Below, in pieces: positions 26,485-34,679 of a stretch of DNA of 64,000 bases. The position numbers and the translations under genes were made by a program. Source of the stretch: Flavobacterium sp. KJJ (lineage in GTDB: Bacteria > Bacteroidota > Bacteroidia > Flavobacteriales > Flavobacteriaceae); the NCBI RefSeq assembly GCF_000708595.2, contig NZ_JARP01000002.1:868001-932000 (forward strand). Reading direction: 5' to 3'. The notes below the pieces were generated by a model, which had not been told where the DNA came from, searched no databases, and saw nothing but the letters and a program-made list of their open reading frames with translations. How positions within the stretch are numbered: position 1 is the first letter of the stretch; every line of letters begins with the position of its first letter.

Positions 26485-28611
26485 ATGAGAATGAAAAAAT
26501 TAATGTCAATTTTTATCATGGGTACAACCTTTTTTGCGGCCAACGCACAATCCAATTCTGATAATCCTCTGCTTAAAAAATGGACGGGTCCTTACGGAGG
26601 AGTTCCTGCTTTTAATGAGTATAAAGTTTCAGATTTTAAACCTGCAATTGAGTTTGCTATTCAGGAAAAACTAAACGAAATCGATGCTATTGCTAATAAC
26701 CCGAAAGCACCAACTTTTGATAATACTATTGCAGCTTTAGAACGTTCTGGAGAAACTATGGAGCGAGTTTCTACTGTTTATGGAATCTACAGATCAAATT
26801 TAAGCAGTCCAGAATTTAGTGCTATTGATAGAGAAATGTCGCCTAAATTTTCTGAGTTTAGTGATAAAATTAATCAGAATAAAAAATTATTTACAAGAGT
26901 TGAGACACTTTACAATTCTAAGGAAAGTAAAAAATTAACAAGTGAACAACAGCGCTTAATCTGGTTATATTATACGAATCTTGTTCGTCAGGGAGCAAAA
27001 TTAAACGATCAGGATAAAGAGAAAGTAGCAGCTGTAAATAAGGAGCTAGCAACACTTTTTACTCGTTTTAGCCAAAATTTATTAGCCGAAGAGCAAAATC
27101 AATACGTAGCACTAAAAACAGAAGCTGATTTTGATGGTTTGCCAAATGAAGTTAAAAATGCCGCTATAGCTGAAGCCAAACAAAGAAAAATTGATGCGTT
27201 AGGATGTATTGCAAACACGCGTTCTTCAATTGAGCCGTTTTTAACTTTTTCTACTCGCAGAGATTTAAGAGAAAAAGCATTCGATATTTTCGTAAAAAGA
27301 GGAGATAACGGAAACGCTAACGATAATAATGCAACTTTGGTTTCTATTTTAGAATTAAGAACTCAAAAAGCAAAATTACTTGGTTTCCCGACTTTTGCTC
27401 ACTGGAGTTTATCAAATAAAATGGCAAAAGATCCTCAAAAAACATTGGATTTGATGATGTCGGTTTGGGAGCCTGCAGTAGAAAAAGTACATGAAGATGT
27501 TGCTGAAATGCAAAAGATTGTAGATGCTGAAGGAGGAAAATTTAAAATCCAGCCTTGGGATTATCGTTATTATGCTGAAAAAGTTAGAAAAGCAAAATAC
27601 GATTTAGATCAAAATGAGGTTAAGCCTTATTTGCAGTTAGAAAACTTACGTGAAGGAATGTTTTGGGTTGCCGGTGAATTATTCAATTTAAGTTTTAAAC
27701 AAATTACTGACGTTCCCGTTTATCACCCAGATGTTCGTGTTTGGGAAGTAAGCAATAAAGTTACAGGAAAAACAGTTGGTTTATGGTATTTTGATCCTTA
27801 TGCGCGTGCAGGGAAACGTTCTGGCGCTTGGATGAATGCGTATCGTAATCAGCAAAAATTAGATGGGGATGTACTTACAATTGTATCGAATAACTGTAAT
27901 TTTATAAAAGGAACTGCAAACGAACCAATTTTAATTTCTTGGGAAGATGCATCAACTTTATTTCATGAATTTGGACATGCGCTTCACGGCTTATGCTCAA
28001 ATGTTACATATCCAAGTTTAGCAGGAACATCCGTAGCTAGAGATTATGTTGAGTTTCCATCTCAATTGTTAGAGCACTGGCTTGCAACTCCAGAAGTACT
28101 AAACAAATTTGCTTTACATTATAAAACAGGTCAGCCATTGCCTAAGGCTTTAGTAGACAGAATTGAAAGAGCAGCTAATTTTGGTGAAGGCTTTTCTACT
28201 GTAGAGACAATTTCAAGCTCTTTAGTAGATATGAAACTGCATTTGGCTACAACAACTATTGATCCTCATAAATTTGAAAAAGAAACGTTAGATGCGCTTC
28301 ATATGCCGTCTGAAATTGTAATGCGTCACCGTATTCCACAATTTGGGCATATTTTTTCAGGGGATGGATATTCAGCAGGATATTATAGTTATTTATGGGC
28401 AGATGTTATCAATGCAGATGCTTGGGAAGCTTTTACAGAAGGAAAAGGCCCTTATGACAAAGCAGTCGCAAAAAGACTTTATGATAGTGTATTTAGTGTA
28501 GGAAATACTATTGATCAAGAAAAAGCATACGAAAACTTTAGAGGAAGAGCTCCTAAGTCTGATGCTTTAATGCGTGCAAGAAATTTTCCAATCGTAGAGA
28601 AGAAAAAATAA
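26485..28611 (+). CDS. M3-family metallopeptidase (peptidyl-dipeptidase Dcp-like), exported
   Basis: 708 residues with a signal peptide ending FFAANAQ (a second in-frame ATG lies two codons downstream). The zinc site HEFGHALHG (about residues 493-501) and the downstream ESBP-type region YVEFPSQLLEHW with its third ligand Glu are present, as in oligopeptidases and dipeptidyl carboxypeptidases of family M3. In bacteria such enzymes remove dipeptides from the C terminus of peptides; the export signal implies periplasmic peptide turnover. It stands alone between its own promoter and a strong terminator. Confidence 0.94.
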   Translation: MRMKKLMSIFIMGTTFFAANAQSNSDNPLLKKWTGPYGGVPAFNEYKVSDFKPAIEFAIQEKLNEIDAIANNPKAPTFDNTIAALERSGETMERVSTVYGIYRSNLSSPEFSAIDREMSPKFSEFSDKINQNKKLFTRVETLYNSKESKKLTSEQQRLIWLYYTNLVRQGAKLNDQDKEKVAAVNKELATLFTRFSQNLLAEEQNQYVALKTEADFDGLPNEVKNAAIAEAKQRKIDALGCIANTRSSIEPFLTFSTRRDLREKAFDIFVKRGDNGNANDNNATLVSILELRTQKAKLLGFPTFAHWSLSNKMAKDPQKTLDLMMSVWEPAVEKVHEDVAEMQKIVDAEGGKFKIQPWDYRYYAEKVRKAKYDLDQNEVKPYLQLENLREGMFWVAGELFNLSFKQITDVPVYHPDVRVWEVSNKVTGKTVGLWYFDPYARAGKRSGAWMNAYRNQQKLDGDVLTIVSNNCNFIKGTANEPILISWEDASTLFHEFGHALHGLCSNVTYPSLAGTSVARDYVEFPSQLLEHWLATPEVLNKFALHYKTGQPLPKALVDRIERAANFGEGFSTVETISSSLVDMKLHLATTTIDPHKFEKETLDALHMPSEIVMRHRIPQFGHIFSGDGYSAGYYSYLWADVINADAWEAFTEGKGPYDKAVAKRLYDSVFSVGNTIDQEKAYENFRGRAPKSDALMRARNFPIVEKKK

Positions 28612-28630
28612 GAACTAGAATAGCTTAAAA

Positions 28631-28666
28631 TAAAAAAGCCCGAATATCTAAATATTCGGGCTTTTT
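28631..28666. terminator. Bidirectional terminator
   Basis: AAAAGCCCGAATAT pairs with ATATTCGGGCTTTT around a CTAA loop, flanked by A and T runs. Ends both the peptidase and tsf. Confidence 0.92.
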
Positions 28667-28686
28667 ATATTGAAAAAAATAATATA

Positions 28687-29649
28687 TTAACCTAAAGTAA
28701 CTCTTTTGAAACCTGTAATTTCAACATTGAATCCTTTAACATAATCACCAACTTTTTTACTATCATCTTTGATGAAGTTTTGATCTAATAACGCTTTCTC
28801 TTGATCTAAAGTAGTATTGTCAGAGATAAAACGTTGCACTTTTCCAGGAATAATTTTGTCCCAAATTTGTTCTGGTTTACCTTCAGCTTTTAATTCAGCT
28901 TTAGCATCTTCTTCAGCTTGTTTTAAAACTTCTTCAGTCAATTGAGAGTAAGAAATATATTTAGGAACATTTTTTAAAGTTTTTCCTAAACGTTTTGCTT
29001 CTTCATTGTCTTTTTCGATTACAGCAATACGAGCAGCAAGTTCAGATTCAACGAAAGCAGGATCAAAATCTTTGTAAGATAATGTATCAGCTCCCATAGA
29101 AGCAACTTGCATAGAAACATCTTTAGTTAAAACGTCAGCGTTAGGAATTGCAGCAGAAATTGCAGTCAATGCAGCAATTTTGTTAACGTGAACATAAGAT
29201 CCAACGAAAGCACCTTCTAAAATTTCAAAACCACCTATTTCGATTTTTTCACCGATAACACCAGTTTGCTCAATTAATTTTTCAGCAACAGTAATTCCGT
29301 TAAAATCTGACGCTAAAAATTCTTCTTTAGAAGAGAAGTTAATAGCTCTTTCAACTAATTCTTTAGCTAAAGTTACGAAAGCTTCATTTTTACCTACGAA
29401 ATCTGTTTCACAGTTTAAAGTAATGATAGCTCCTTTAGTTTTATCAGCATTCACGAAAGAAACAGCAGCTCCTTCAGAAGACTCACGGTCAGAACGGTTA
29501 GCAGCAACTTTTTGTCCTTTTTCTCTAAGGTTTTGTATAGCTTTATCGAAATCTCCATCAGCTTCAACTAAAGCTTTTTTACAGTCCATCATTCCGGCAC
29601 CTGTAGTTTGTCTTAATTTATTTACGTCTGCAGCAGTAATTGTTGCCAT
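28687..29649 (-). CDS. tsf: Elongation factor Ts
   Basis: 320 residues, the size usual for Bacteroidota. EF-Ts exchanges GDP for GTP on EF-Tu. The N-terminal UBA-like domain VNKLRQTTGAGMMDCKKALV and the core motif ETDFVGKNEAFV (which disrupts the EF-Tu magnesium site) are intact; the C-terminal module has the KVQRFISDNTTLDQ segment. It follows rpsB after 135 bp that contain TTGGAATTT repeat units, and it ends at a strong terminator. Confidence 0.97.
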   Translation of the reverse strand: MATITAADVNKLRQTTGAGMMDCKKALVEADGDFDKAIQNLREKGQKVAANRSDRESSEGAAVSFVNADKTKGAIITLNCETDFVGKNEAFVTLAKELVERAINFSSKEEFLASDFNGITVAEKLIEQTGVIGEKIEIGGFEILEGAFVGSYVHVNKIAALTAISAAIPNADVLTKDVSMQVASMGADTLSYKDFDPAFVESELAARIAVIEKDNEEAKRLGKTLKNVPKYISYSQLTEEVLKQAEEDAKAELKAEGKPEQIWDKIIPGKVQRFISDNTTLDQEKALLDQNFIKDDSKKVGDYVKGFNVEITGFKRVTLG

Positions 29650-29784
29650 AATATTTTGAATTTTAATGTTAAAAGTAAAAATTCCAGCTTTTAAATCCCA
29701 AAGTCCAATTTTAATAAATTATCAACATTATGTTTTTAATTATTCTTGGATTTTGGAATTTAAAATTTGGAATTTAAATTTGAT

Positions 29785-30573
29785 TTATTCTTCAGTTGCA
29801 GGAGCAGCAGCTTCAACAGCCGGTGCAGCTTCAACAGCTGGAGCAGTAGTTTCTTCTGTTGCAGTCTCAGTTTCTTTTTCAGAACCTCTGTCAGAAAGAC
29901 CTTCGATTACAGCAGCAGTTACTAAAGATAAAATTTTGTCAATTGATTTAGAAGCATCATCATTTGCAGGAATAACGTAATCAACCTCTCTTGGGTCAGA
30001 ATTCGTATCAACCATTGCGAAAACTGGAATGTTTAATTTTTGTGCTTCTTTTATTGCGATGTGTTCAGCTTTGATATCTACTACGAACAATGCAGCTGGT
30101 AGTCTAGACATGTCAGCGATTGAACCTAAGTTTTTCTCTAATTTAGCACGTAGACGATCAACTTGCAAACGCTCTTTTTTAGATAACGTCATGAAAGTAC
30201 CATCTTTCTTCATTTTATCAATAGAAGACATTTTTTTAACTGCCTTTCTGATAGTTACAAAGTTAGTTAGCATTCCACCAGGCCATCTTTCAGTGATGTA
30301 AGGCATGTTTGCAGCTTTTGCTTTATCAGCAACGATGTCTTTTGCTTGTTTTTTGGTAGCTACGAATAAAATTTTTCTACCTGATGCAGCGATTTTTTTC
30401 AAAGCTTCATTAGCCTCTTCAATTTTTGCTGCGGTTTTATATAGATTGATAATGTGAATACCATTACGCTCCATATAAATGTAAGGGGCCATGTTTGGAT
30501 CCCATTTTCTAGTCATGTGTCCGAAGTGAACACCTGCTTCTAGTAAGTCTTTTACTTCTATTTTGTTTGCCAT
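29785..30573 (-). CDS. rpsB: 30S ribosomal protein S2
   Basis: 262 residues. The conserved start EAGVHFGHMTRKWDPNMAPY and the later WPGGMLTNFVTIRKAV are standard for S2. The last 30 residues are an Ala/Glu/Pro repeat (PAVEAAPAVEAAAPATEE) not needed for ribosome binding. It is preceded by a 176-bp leader with several hairpins (30600-30742). Probably co-transcribed from rplM-rpsI and into tsf. Confidence 0.97.
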   Translation of the reverse strand: MANKIEVKDLLEAGVHFGHMTRKWDPNMAPYIYMERNGIHIINLYKTAAKIEEANEALKKIAASGRKILFVATKKQAKDIVADKAKAANMPYITERWPGGMLTNFVTIRKAVKKMSSIDKMKKDGTFMTLSKKERLQVDRLRAKLEKNLGSIADMSRLPAALFVVDIKAEHIAIKEAQKLNIPVFAMVDTNSDPREVDYVIPANDDASKSIDKILSLVTAAVIEGLSDRGSEKETETATEETTAPAVEAAPAVEAAAPATEE

Positions 30574-30599
30574 TTTTGTACTAGTTTACGTTCTGTTGA

Positions 30600-30742
30600 T
30601 TAGCAATGTATAAATGGCGGTTTCCCAGGCTTTATACATTTAGATGCTAAACTATATCCTACCTCGATAGGAGAGCAACAACAACTGTGTTTTTTAATTT
30701 CAATAAATAATTGATGATGTCTTGTACCATATGCACAAGACA
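30600..30742 (-). promoter_or_regulatory. Structured leader upstream of rpsB (candidate S2 autoregulatory RNA)
   Basis: In transcript order: a TGTCTTGT/ACAAGACA stem (30742-30735 with 30725-30718), a small TCCTA/TAGGA stem near 30657-30672, and a long interrupted hairpin in which TTAGCA (30650-30645 on the transcript) pairs with TGCTAA (30605-30600) and ATGTATAA (30639-30632) pairs with TTATACAT (30613-30606). The long hairpin ends 26 nt before the rpsB ATG. No U-tract follows, which fits translational control rather than termination. I see no -7 box in this gap. Confidence 0.65.
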
Positions 30743-30749
30743 GGTAATA

Positions 30750-31136
30750 TTAACGTTTAGAGAATTGGAATCTCTTACGAGCTTTCTTCTGACCGAATTT
30801 CTTACGTTCAACCATTCTTGGATCTCTTGTTAATAAACCTTCTGGTTTTAAGATAGCTCTGTTTTCAGCATTTACTTCACACATAACGCGTGCTAATGCC
30901 ATTCTTACAGCTTCTGCTTGACCAGTTGAACCACCTCCGTAAACGTTTACTTTAACGTCAAAGTTGTTTACATTTTCTGTCATAGACATTGGTTGTAAAA
31001 CTTTGTATTGTAAAGTTGCAGTTGGAAAGTAAGTTGCGAATTCTTTTTTGTTTACAGTGATTTTTCCTGTTCCTTCAGAAACATATACACGTGCAACAGC
31101 GGTTTTTCTTCTACCGATTTTGTGAATAACTCCCAT
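30750..31136 (-). CDS. rpsI: 30S ribosomal protein S9
   Basis: 128 residues. Begins GVIHKIGRRKTAVARVYV and ends in the basic KKFGQKKARKRFQFSKR tail that reaches the ribosomal P site. Its ATG overlaps the rplM stop by one base (TAATG), the standard rplM-rpsI coupling. Confidence 0.98.
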   Translation of the reverse strand: MGVIHKIGRRKTAVARVYVSEGTGKITVNKKEFATYFPTATLQYKVLQPMSMTENVNNFDVKVNVYGGGSTGQAEAVRMALARVMCEVNAENRAILKPEGLLTRDPRMVERKKFGQKKARKRFQFSKR

Positions 31137-31591
31137 TACTTAAGATCGTTTAGGTTAACAGTTCTAGGTTTTTGAGCTCCGTGAGTATGCTCAGCACCTA
31201 CAACAACATTTAGATTTCTAAAAAGTTCAGCTCCTAATTTGTTTTTAGGCAACATTCCTTTTACAGCTTTTTCTACTAATAATGCAGGGTTTTTAGATTG
31301 CAATACTTTAGCAGTTAAAGTTCTTTGTCCTCCTGGGTAACCTGTATGACGCATGTAAATTTTGTCATTCATCTTTGTACCTGTAAGGTTAATTTTTTCT
31401 GAGTTGATAACAATTACGTTATCTCCACAGTCAACATGCGGTGTGTAACTTGGTTTGTACTTACCTCTTAAGATCATCGCAACCTTTGAAGCAAGACGAC
31501 CTAAGTTATGCCCTTCAGCATCAACAACAATCCACTCTTTAGTTACAGTGGCTTTGCTAGCTGAAATTGTCTTGTAGCTTAATGCGTCCAT
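31136..31591 (-). CDS. rplM: 50S ribosomal protein L13
   Basis: 151 residues. Contains WIVVDAEGHNLGRLASKVAM, the KYKPSYTPHVDCGDNVIVIN segment and KGMLPKNKLGAELFRNL, all typical of L13. First gene of the rplM-rpsI(-rpsB-tsf) group. A -7 box (31635-31642) and a CATCCCC/GGGGATG inverted repeat lie 24-51 bp upstream of the ATG. Confidence 0.98.
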   Translation of the reverse strand: MDALSYKTISASKATVTKEWIVVDAEGHNLGRLASKVAMILRGKYKPSYTPHVDCGDNVIVINSEKINLTGTKMNDKIYMRHTGYPGGQRTLTAKVLQSKNPALLVEKAVKGMLPKNKLGAELFRNLNVVVGAEHTHGAQKPRTVNLNDLK

Positions 31592-31614
31592 AATATTATT
31601 TTAATTAAACATTC

Positions 31615-31642
31615 CATCCCCAATAAAGGGGATGCAAAAGTA
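31615..31642 (-). promoter_or_regulatory. Promoter box and inverted repeat upstream of rplM
   Basis: TACTTTTG (31642-31635) matches the -7 consensus and is directly followed by CATCCCC (31634-31628) and GGGGATG (31621-31615), a perfect 7-bp inverted repeat with a 6-nt spacer. The transcript start probably falls inside or at the edge of the repeat, so it may act as a DNA operator or as a partial leader hairpin. Confidence 0.65.
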
Positions 31643-31723
31643 CAATTAATTATTTTAAAACCAAATACCTGAAAAGAATATTTTATCTGCTGAAAATCAG
31701 CACATCAGTTTTATATTTAAATC

Positions 31724-31763
31724 AATAAAAAAAAACCACCTTCACAATAACGCGAAGGTGGTT
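31724..31763 (-). terminator. Terminator of the ferritin-like operon
   Basis: On the minus strand AACCACCTTC pairs with GAAGGTGGTT and is followed by a run of nine or more T (plus strand A run 31726-31736). Confidence 0.92.
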
Positions 31764-31784
31764 CAATTATTTAGAATTTATTTA

Positions 31785-32597
31785 CTAAACAATAAATAAA
31801 TTAGCAATATCGACCACTTGTTGTGTTGTAAGTGGCTCATCATAAGCTTCAGAGCCTGCCGAAGCTCCAAATAAGGCAGCAGTGTTATATCCAGCCTGAA
31901 CTGTAACTCCTTCGCCAGCATATACAGCTTGTGTTGCAGCCGGCATTCCTGCACCTCTTTCGTCATTAGAGATCCATCCTTTTAAGGTACGAAGTCGTCT
32001 CACTTCTGAAGCGTGACGTGCTTCTACGGAGTGAATTTGTAATGCGGCTGTTAATAAATCTGGTGTTGAGATTAAATTTGCAGCCTGACCTTTGTATGCT
32101 CTTACTCCTGTATCTTCAAAAGCTTGTGCCAATGCCAGGAAAGTTGGATAATCATGAAAAGGATCAAATGCTCCTCCAACGGTAAAATCAAAAGTAGGTT
32201 TTGCAACGAAGTTTGCACTCGCGGTTCCGCCTAATCCTGCAATTAAAAACTTAACATGATTTGATTCGTGTGCTGCTATTTGCTGGAAAACTTTTAAATC
32301 ACGCCCGCCATTTTCAGAAGCAGGAATTACTCCAGAATCTAATGCCATTGCGTAAAATTCGTTTTCTAGATATTCTAAAGTCAATGCAAACTGCAAAGCT
32401 CCAATTGGAGTTGCCGGTGTTGCAGTAATGTCTTTTGCAAATACTTTGTTTGCAAAAGTTGATAGTCCAAAAGGAATAGAGGCATAAGCCAAAGTCTTTC
32501 CAATATTTCCAAACTGATTAAAACTGTCTCTTCTAGATCCAGTGCTTCTCATTAAGCTATCATCAGTAAATGTTTCTATAAATTTTAAAATATTCAT
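31785..32597 (-). CDS. Ferritin-like domain protein 2 of pair
   Basis: 270 residues. After an N-terminal region with an RR (STGSRRDSFNQFG) and a hydrophobic stretch (AYASIPFGLSTFANKVFA), which may be a Tat-type signal, comes a four-helix ferritin-like domain. It carries the repeated pattern of metal-ligand candidates ALTLEYLENEFY, IAAHESNHVKFL, LAQAFEDTGVRAY and IHSVEARHASEVR. Relatives are the desiccation-related / DUF4439-like ferritin-like proteins with unknown role. It follows its paralogue after 26 bp and ends at a terminator. The C-terminal 60 residues are Ala/Gly-rich and end TTQQVVDIANLFIV. Confidence 0.88.
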   Translation of the reverse strand: MNILKFIETFTDDSLMRSTGSRRDSFNQFGNIGKTLAYASIPFGLSTFANKVFAKDITATPATPIGALQFALTLEYLENEFYAMALDSGVIPASENGGRDLKVFQQIAAHESNHVKFLIAGLGGTASANFVAKPTFDFTVGGAFDPFHDYPTFLALAQAFEDTGVRAYKGQAANLISTPDLLTAALQIHSVEARHASEVRRLRTLKGWISNDERGAGMPAATQAVYAGEGVTVQAGYNTAALFGASAGSEAYDEPLTTQQVVDIANLFIV

Positions 32598-32623
32598 AAT
32601 TTCTAAGTTTTAGCTAGTTAAGA

Positions 32624-33370
32624 TTAAGGTAAATATTTGGCAGTAAATTTTGTAGTAATAAATCCTCCGGCAATAGGTAAAATTTTAGAAGGATCTTTAG
32701 CAACATCTAATCCGGTTGATGTACTTATAATATCATCACCAGCAAAATCTTTAGAATTAGGATTTATCAAACTTCTTATTGCTGAAGCGTGTCTTGCTTC
32801 TACAGAAACAATTTTTCCAGCTAATAATAAATAGTCAGCACTTTTAATTAATTTTCCTGCTCCATTATAAGCAGCAACCCCTGTGTCTTCTAGCGCTTTT
32901 GCAGTTGCAAGAACTTCAGTACGGCTGTTAAAGTTTAGAGAACCATAATTAAATGCTAAGGAAGGAAGTAATTGTGAGCTTGGATCTGGAAGAGCTCCAG
33001 TCAAAGCTGCTTTAAAAAAATCTCTGTGAATTACTTCATGGTGATATAAATCTGTCAGCACTTGACGTTCTATATCATTAAATGTAGTGTTGAAACTTGA
33101 AGAGTTTACAACTTTAGTATAAAAGTCGGCTTCGAGTTGTTCTAGAGCATAAGCGTACGTTAAAACGCCAAAATCTCCTGAGCCTAAATCAAACACTCCG
33201 TTCTTTATGCCGGGCAGGGTATTATCCTGCATATCATCTTCATTATCATTGTCGCTGCAGCCAGCTAACACCAAACCTGCGCTAACTAATGTCAATCCGC
33301 TGAGCTTAAGAAAGCTCCTTCTGTTATTCAATGAAGGGTCCACTTCATGAATTTTAACTTCGTTTTTCAT
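32624..33370 (-). CDS. Ferritin-like domain protein 1 of pair, Tat lipoprotein
   Basis: 248 residues from the ATG at 33370. The N terminus NNRRSFLKLSGLTLVSAGLV followed by LAGC is a twin-arginine signal with a lipobox, so the protein is probably folded with its metal in the cytoplasm, exported and lipid-anchored. The ferritin-like domain has ALEQLEADFYTKV, YHHEVIHRDFF, TAKALEDTGVAAYN and VSVEARHASAIR, the same ligand pattern as its neighbour. An acidic stretch (DNDNEDDMQDN) follows the lipidated Cys. No TAnnTTTG box is visible upstream, so another sigma factor may be used. Function unknown. Confidence 0.88.
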   Translation of the reverse strand: MKNEVKIHEVDPSLNNRRSFLKLSGLTLVSAGLVLAGCSDNDNEDDMQDNTLPGIKNGVFDLGSGDFGVLTYAYALEQLEADFYTKVVNSSSFNTTFNDIERQVLTDLYHHEVIHRDFFKAALTGALPDPSSQLLPSLAFNYGSLNFNSRTEVLATAKALEDTGVAAYNGAGKLIKSADYLLLAGKIVSVEARHASAIRSLINPNSKDFAGDDIISTSTGLDVAKDPSKILPIAGGFITTKFTAKYLP

Positions 33371-33530
33371 AATCAAGGTCTTTTAAAAGGTTAATAACAT
33401 GTATTAAGGTATTAACGAGATTTTTGTAAGAGCGGTTTTAAAAAATCCATCTTTTTTATTTTTATTTCGAAAAGACCTTATATTTTGAAATAGTAATAGC
33501 TGTTTTTTGTTTTATTTTCGGTAATTCTAC

Positions 33531-33538
33531 TATATTTG
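33531..33538 (+). promoter_or_regulatory. -7 promoter box TATATTTG of the LacI-type gene
   Basis: A perfect TAnnTTTG 25 bp before the ATG, with TTTG at 33506-33509 as -33 element (21-bp spacer). Confidence 0.8.
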
Positions 33539-33563
33539 TATTAATTACATAAACTTTTATTAG

Positions 33564-34589
33564 ATGAAAGCTAAAGCAACTCTAAAACAAATTGCGAAAG
33601 AACTAGGTGTTTCTGTGTCTACAGTGTCTAAGGCATTGAATGACAGTCCTGAGATTAGTGAGCAAACGAAGGTGAAGATTAAAGAGTATGCCAAACTCAA
33701 AAATTATAAGCCGAATGTTATTGGTCTGAATTTGAAAAATCGCAAAACCAAAACAATCGGTGTAATTATACCTAATATATTGAACTCCTTTTTTGCTAAG
33801 GTGTTTAGCGGTATCGAAAAAGTAGCCGATAAAAAAGGATATAATGTAATTACTTGTATTTCGAACGAATCTTTAGAAAAAGAAATTCATACACTTGAAA
33901 TGTTGAGCAACGGAACTATTGATGGATTTATTCTTTCTGTTTCAGAAGAAGCTCAAAAATTACAGGATTACAGCCATTTTTCTGCTATTATTAATGACGG
34001 AACGCCAATCGTAATGTTTGATCGTATTGCAGATGAAGTAGAATGTGACAAAGTTGTAGTAGACGATTTTGATTCTGCCTTAAACTCAACACAGCATTTA
34101 ATTAATTTAGGATGTAAAAATATTGCCTTGATTTCCTCAGTTGATAATTTAAGTGTCGGAAAATTGAGAGCGGATGGATATTTGAAAGCTTTAAAAGACA
34201 ATAATATCCCGGTAAACGAAAAAATAATTCTTCGTACCGATTCTGAAGATGACATGAAAGCTAAAATTGATGCTATTTTCGACAACAAAATTGATGCTAT
34301 TTTTGCTTTGGATGAAAATGATTCAGTTGCTGCTTTAAGAGTGAGTTTGAAAAAAGGGTACAAAGTGCCAGAAGATATTTCGATAATAGGTTTTGCTGAC
34401 GGAATTTTAGCTTCAAGACGCTTATCGCCAAGTTTAACAACAATTAGCCAGCACGGAATTGAAATTGGAGAAGTTGCAGCAAAACAATTAATCAAACGAT
34501 TGGAAGAATCAGAAGAAGAAACTTCAGATTACGAAACCATCGTGATTAAAACAAAATTGAAAGAACGAGAATCGACAAGAAAAGTTTAG
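33564..34589 (+). CDS. LacI/GalR family transcriptional regulator
   Basis: 341 residues. The N-terminal helix-turn-helix TLKQIAKELGVSVSTVSKAL and hinge are standard, followed by a periplasmic-binding-protein-like effector domain (TIGVIIPNILNSFFAKVFSG; DGFILSVSEE; ISIIGFADGILASR). Such proteins normally bind a sugar or nucleoside. No transport or catabolic gene lies nearby; the only divergent neighbour is the ferritin-like pair, 194 bp away. The ligand and regulon are unknown. Confidence 0.95.
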   Translation: MKAKATLKQIAKELGVSVSTVSKALNDSPEISEQTKVKIKEYAKLKNYKPNVIGLNLKNRKTKTIGVIIPNILNSFFAKVFSGIEKVADKKGYNVITCISNESLEKEIHTLEMLSNGTIDGFILSVSEEAQKLQDYSHFSAIINDGTPIVMFDRIADEVECDKVVVDDFDSALNSTQHLINLGCKNIALISSVDNLSVGKLRADGYLKALKDNNIPVNEKIILRTDSEDDMKAKIDAIFDNKIDAIFALDENDSVAALRVSLKKGYKVPEDISIIGFADGILASRRLSPSLTTISQHGIEIGEVAAKQLIKRLEESEEETSDYETIVIKTKLKERESTRKV

Positions 34590-34598
34590 ATAAATAAA

Positions 34599-34632
34599 AA
34601 AAACCATCAGTTTCAGCTGATGGTTTTTTTTA
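34599..34632. terminator. Bidirectional terminator
   Basis: AACCATCAG (34603-34611) pairs with CTGATGGTT (34618-34626) between A and T runs. Shared by the LacI-type gene and convergent polA. Confidence 0.92.
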
Positions 34633-34679
34633 TGATTTAATATTAATTTTGCAAAACCTGATTAAGGAATCTAAAATTA

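Noticed and set aside
29666..29980. Ala/Ser-rich frame opposite the rpsB 3' end
   Set aside because: It is the antisense shadow of the Ala/Glu tail of S2 and has no promoter or independent support.
30600..30742. tRNA-like element upstream of rpsB
   Set aside because: The hairpins do not form a cloverleaf and no T-loop sequence is present.
33968..34495. 175-codon antisense frame in the LacI-type gene
   Set aside because: Fully contained in a gene with strong family match; no promoter or conserved motif.
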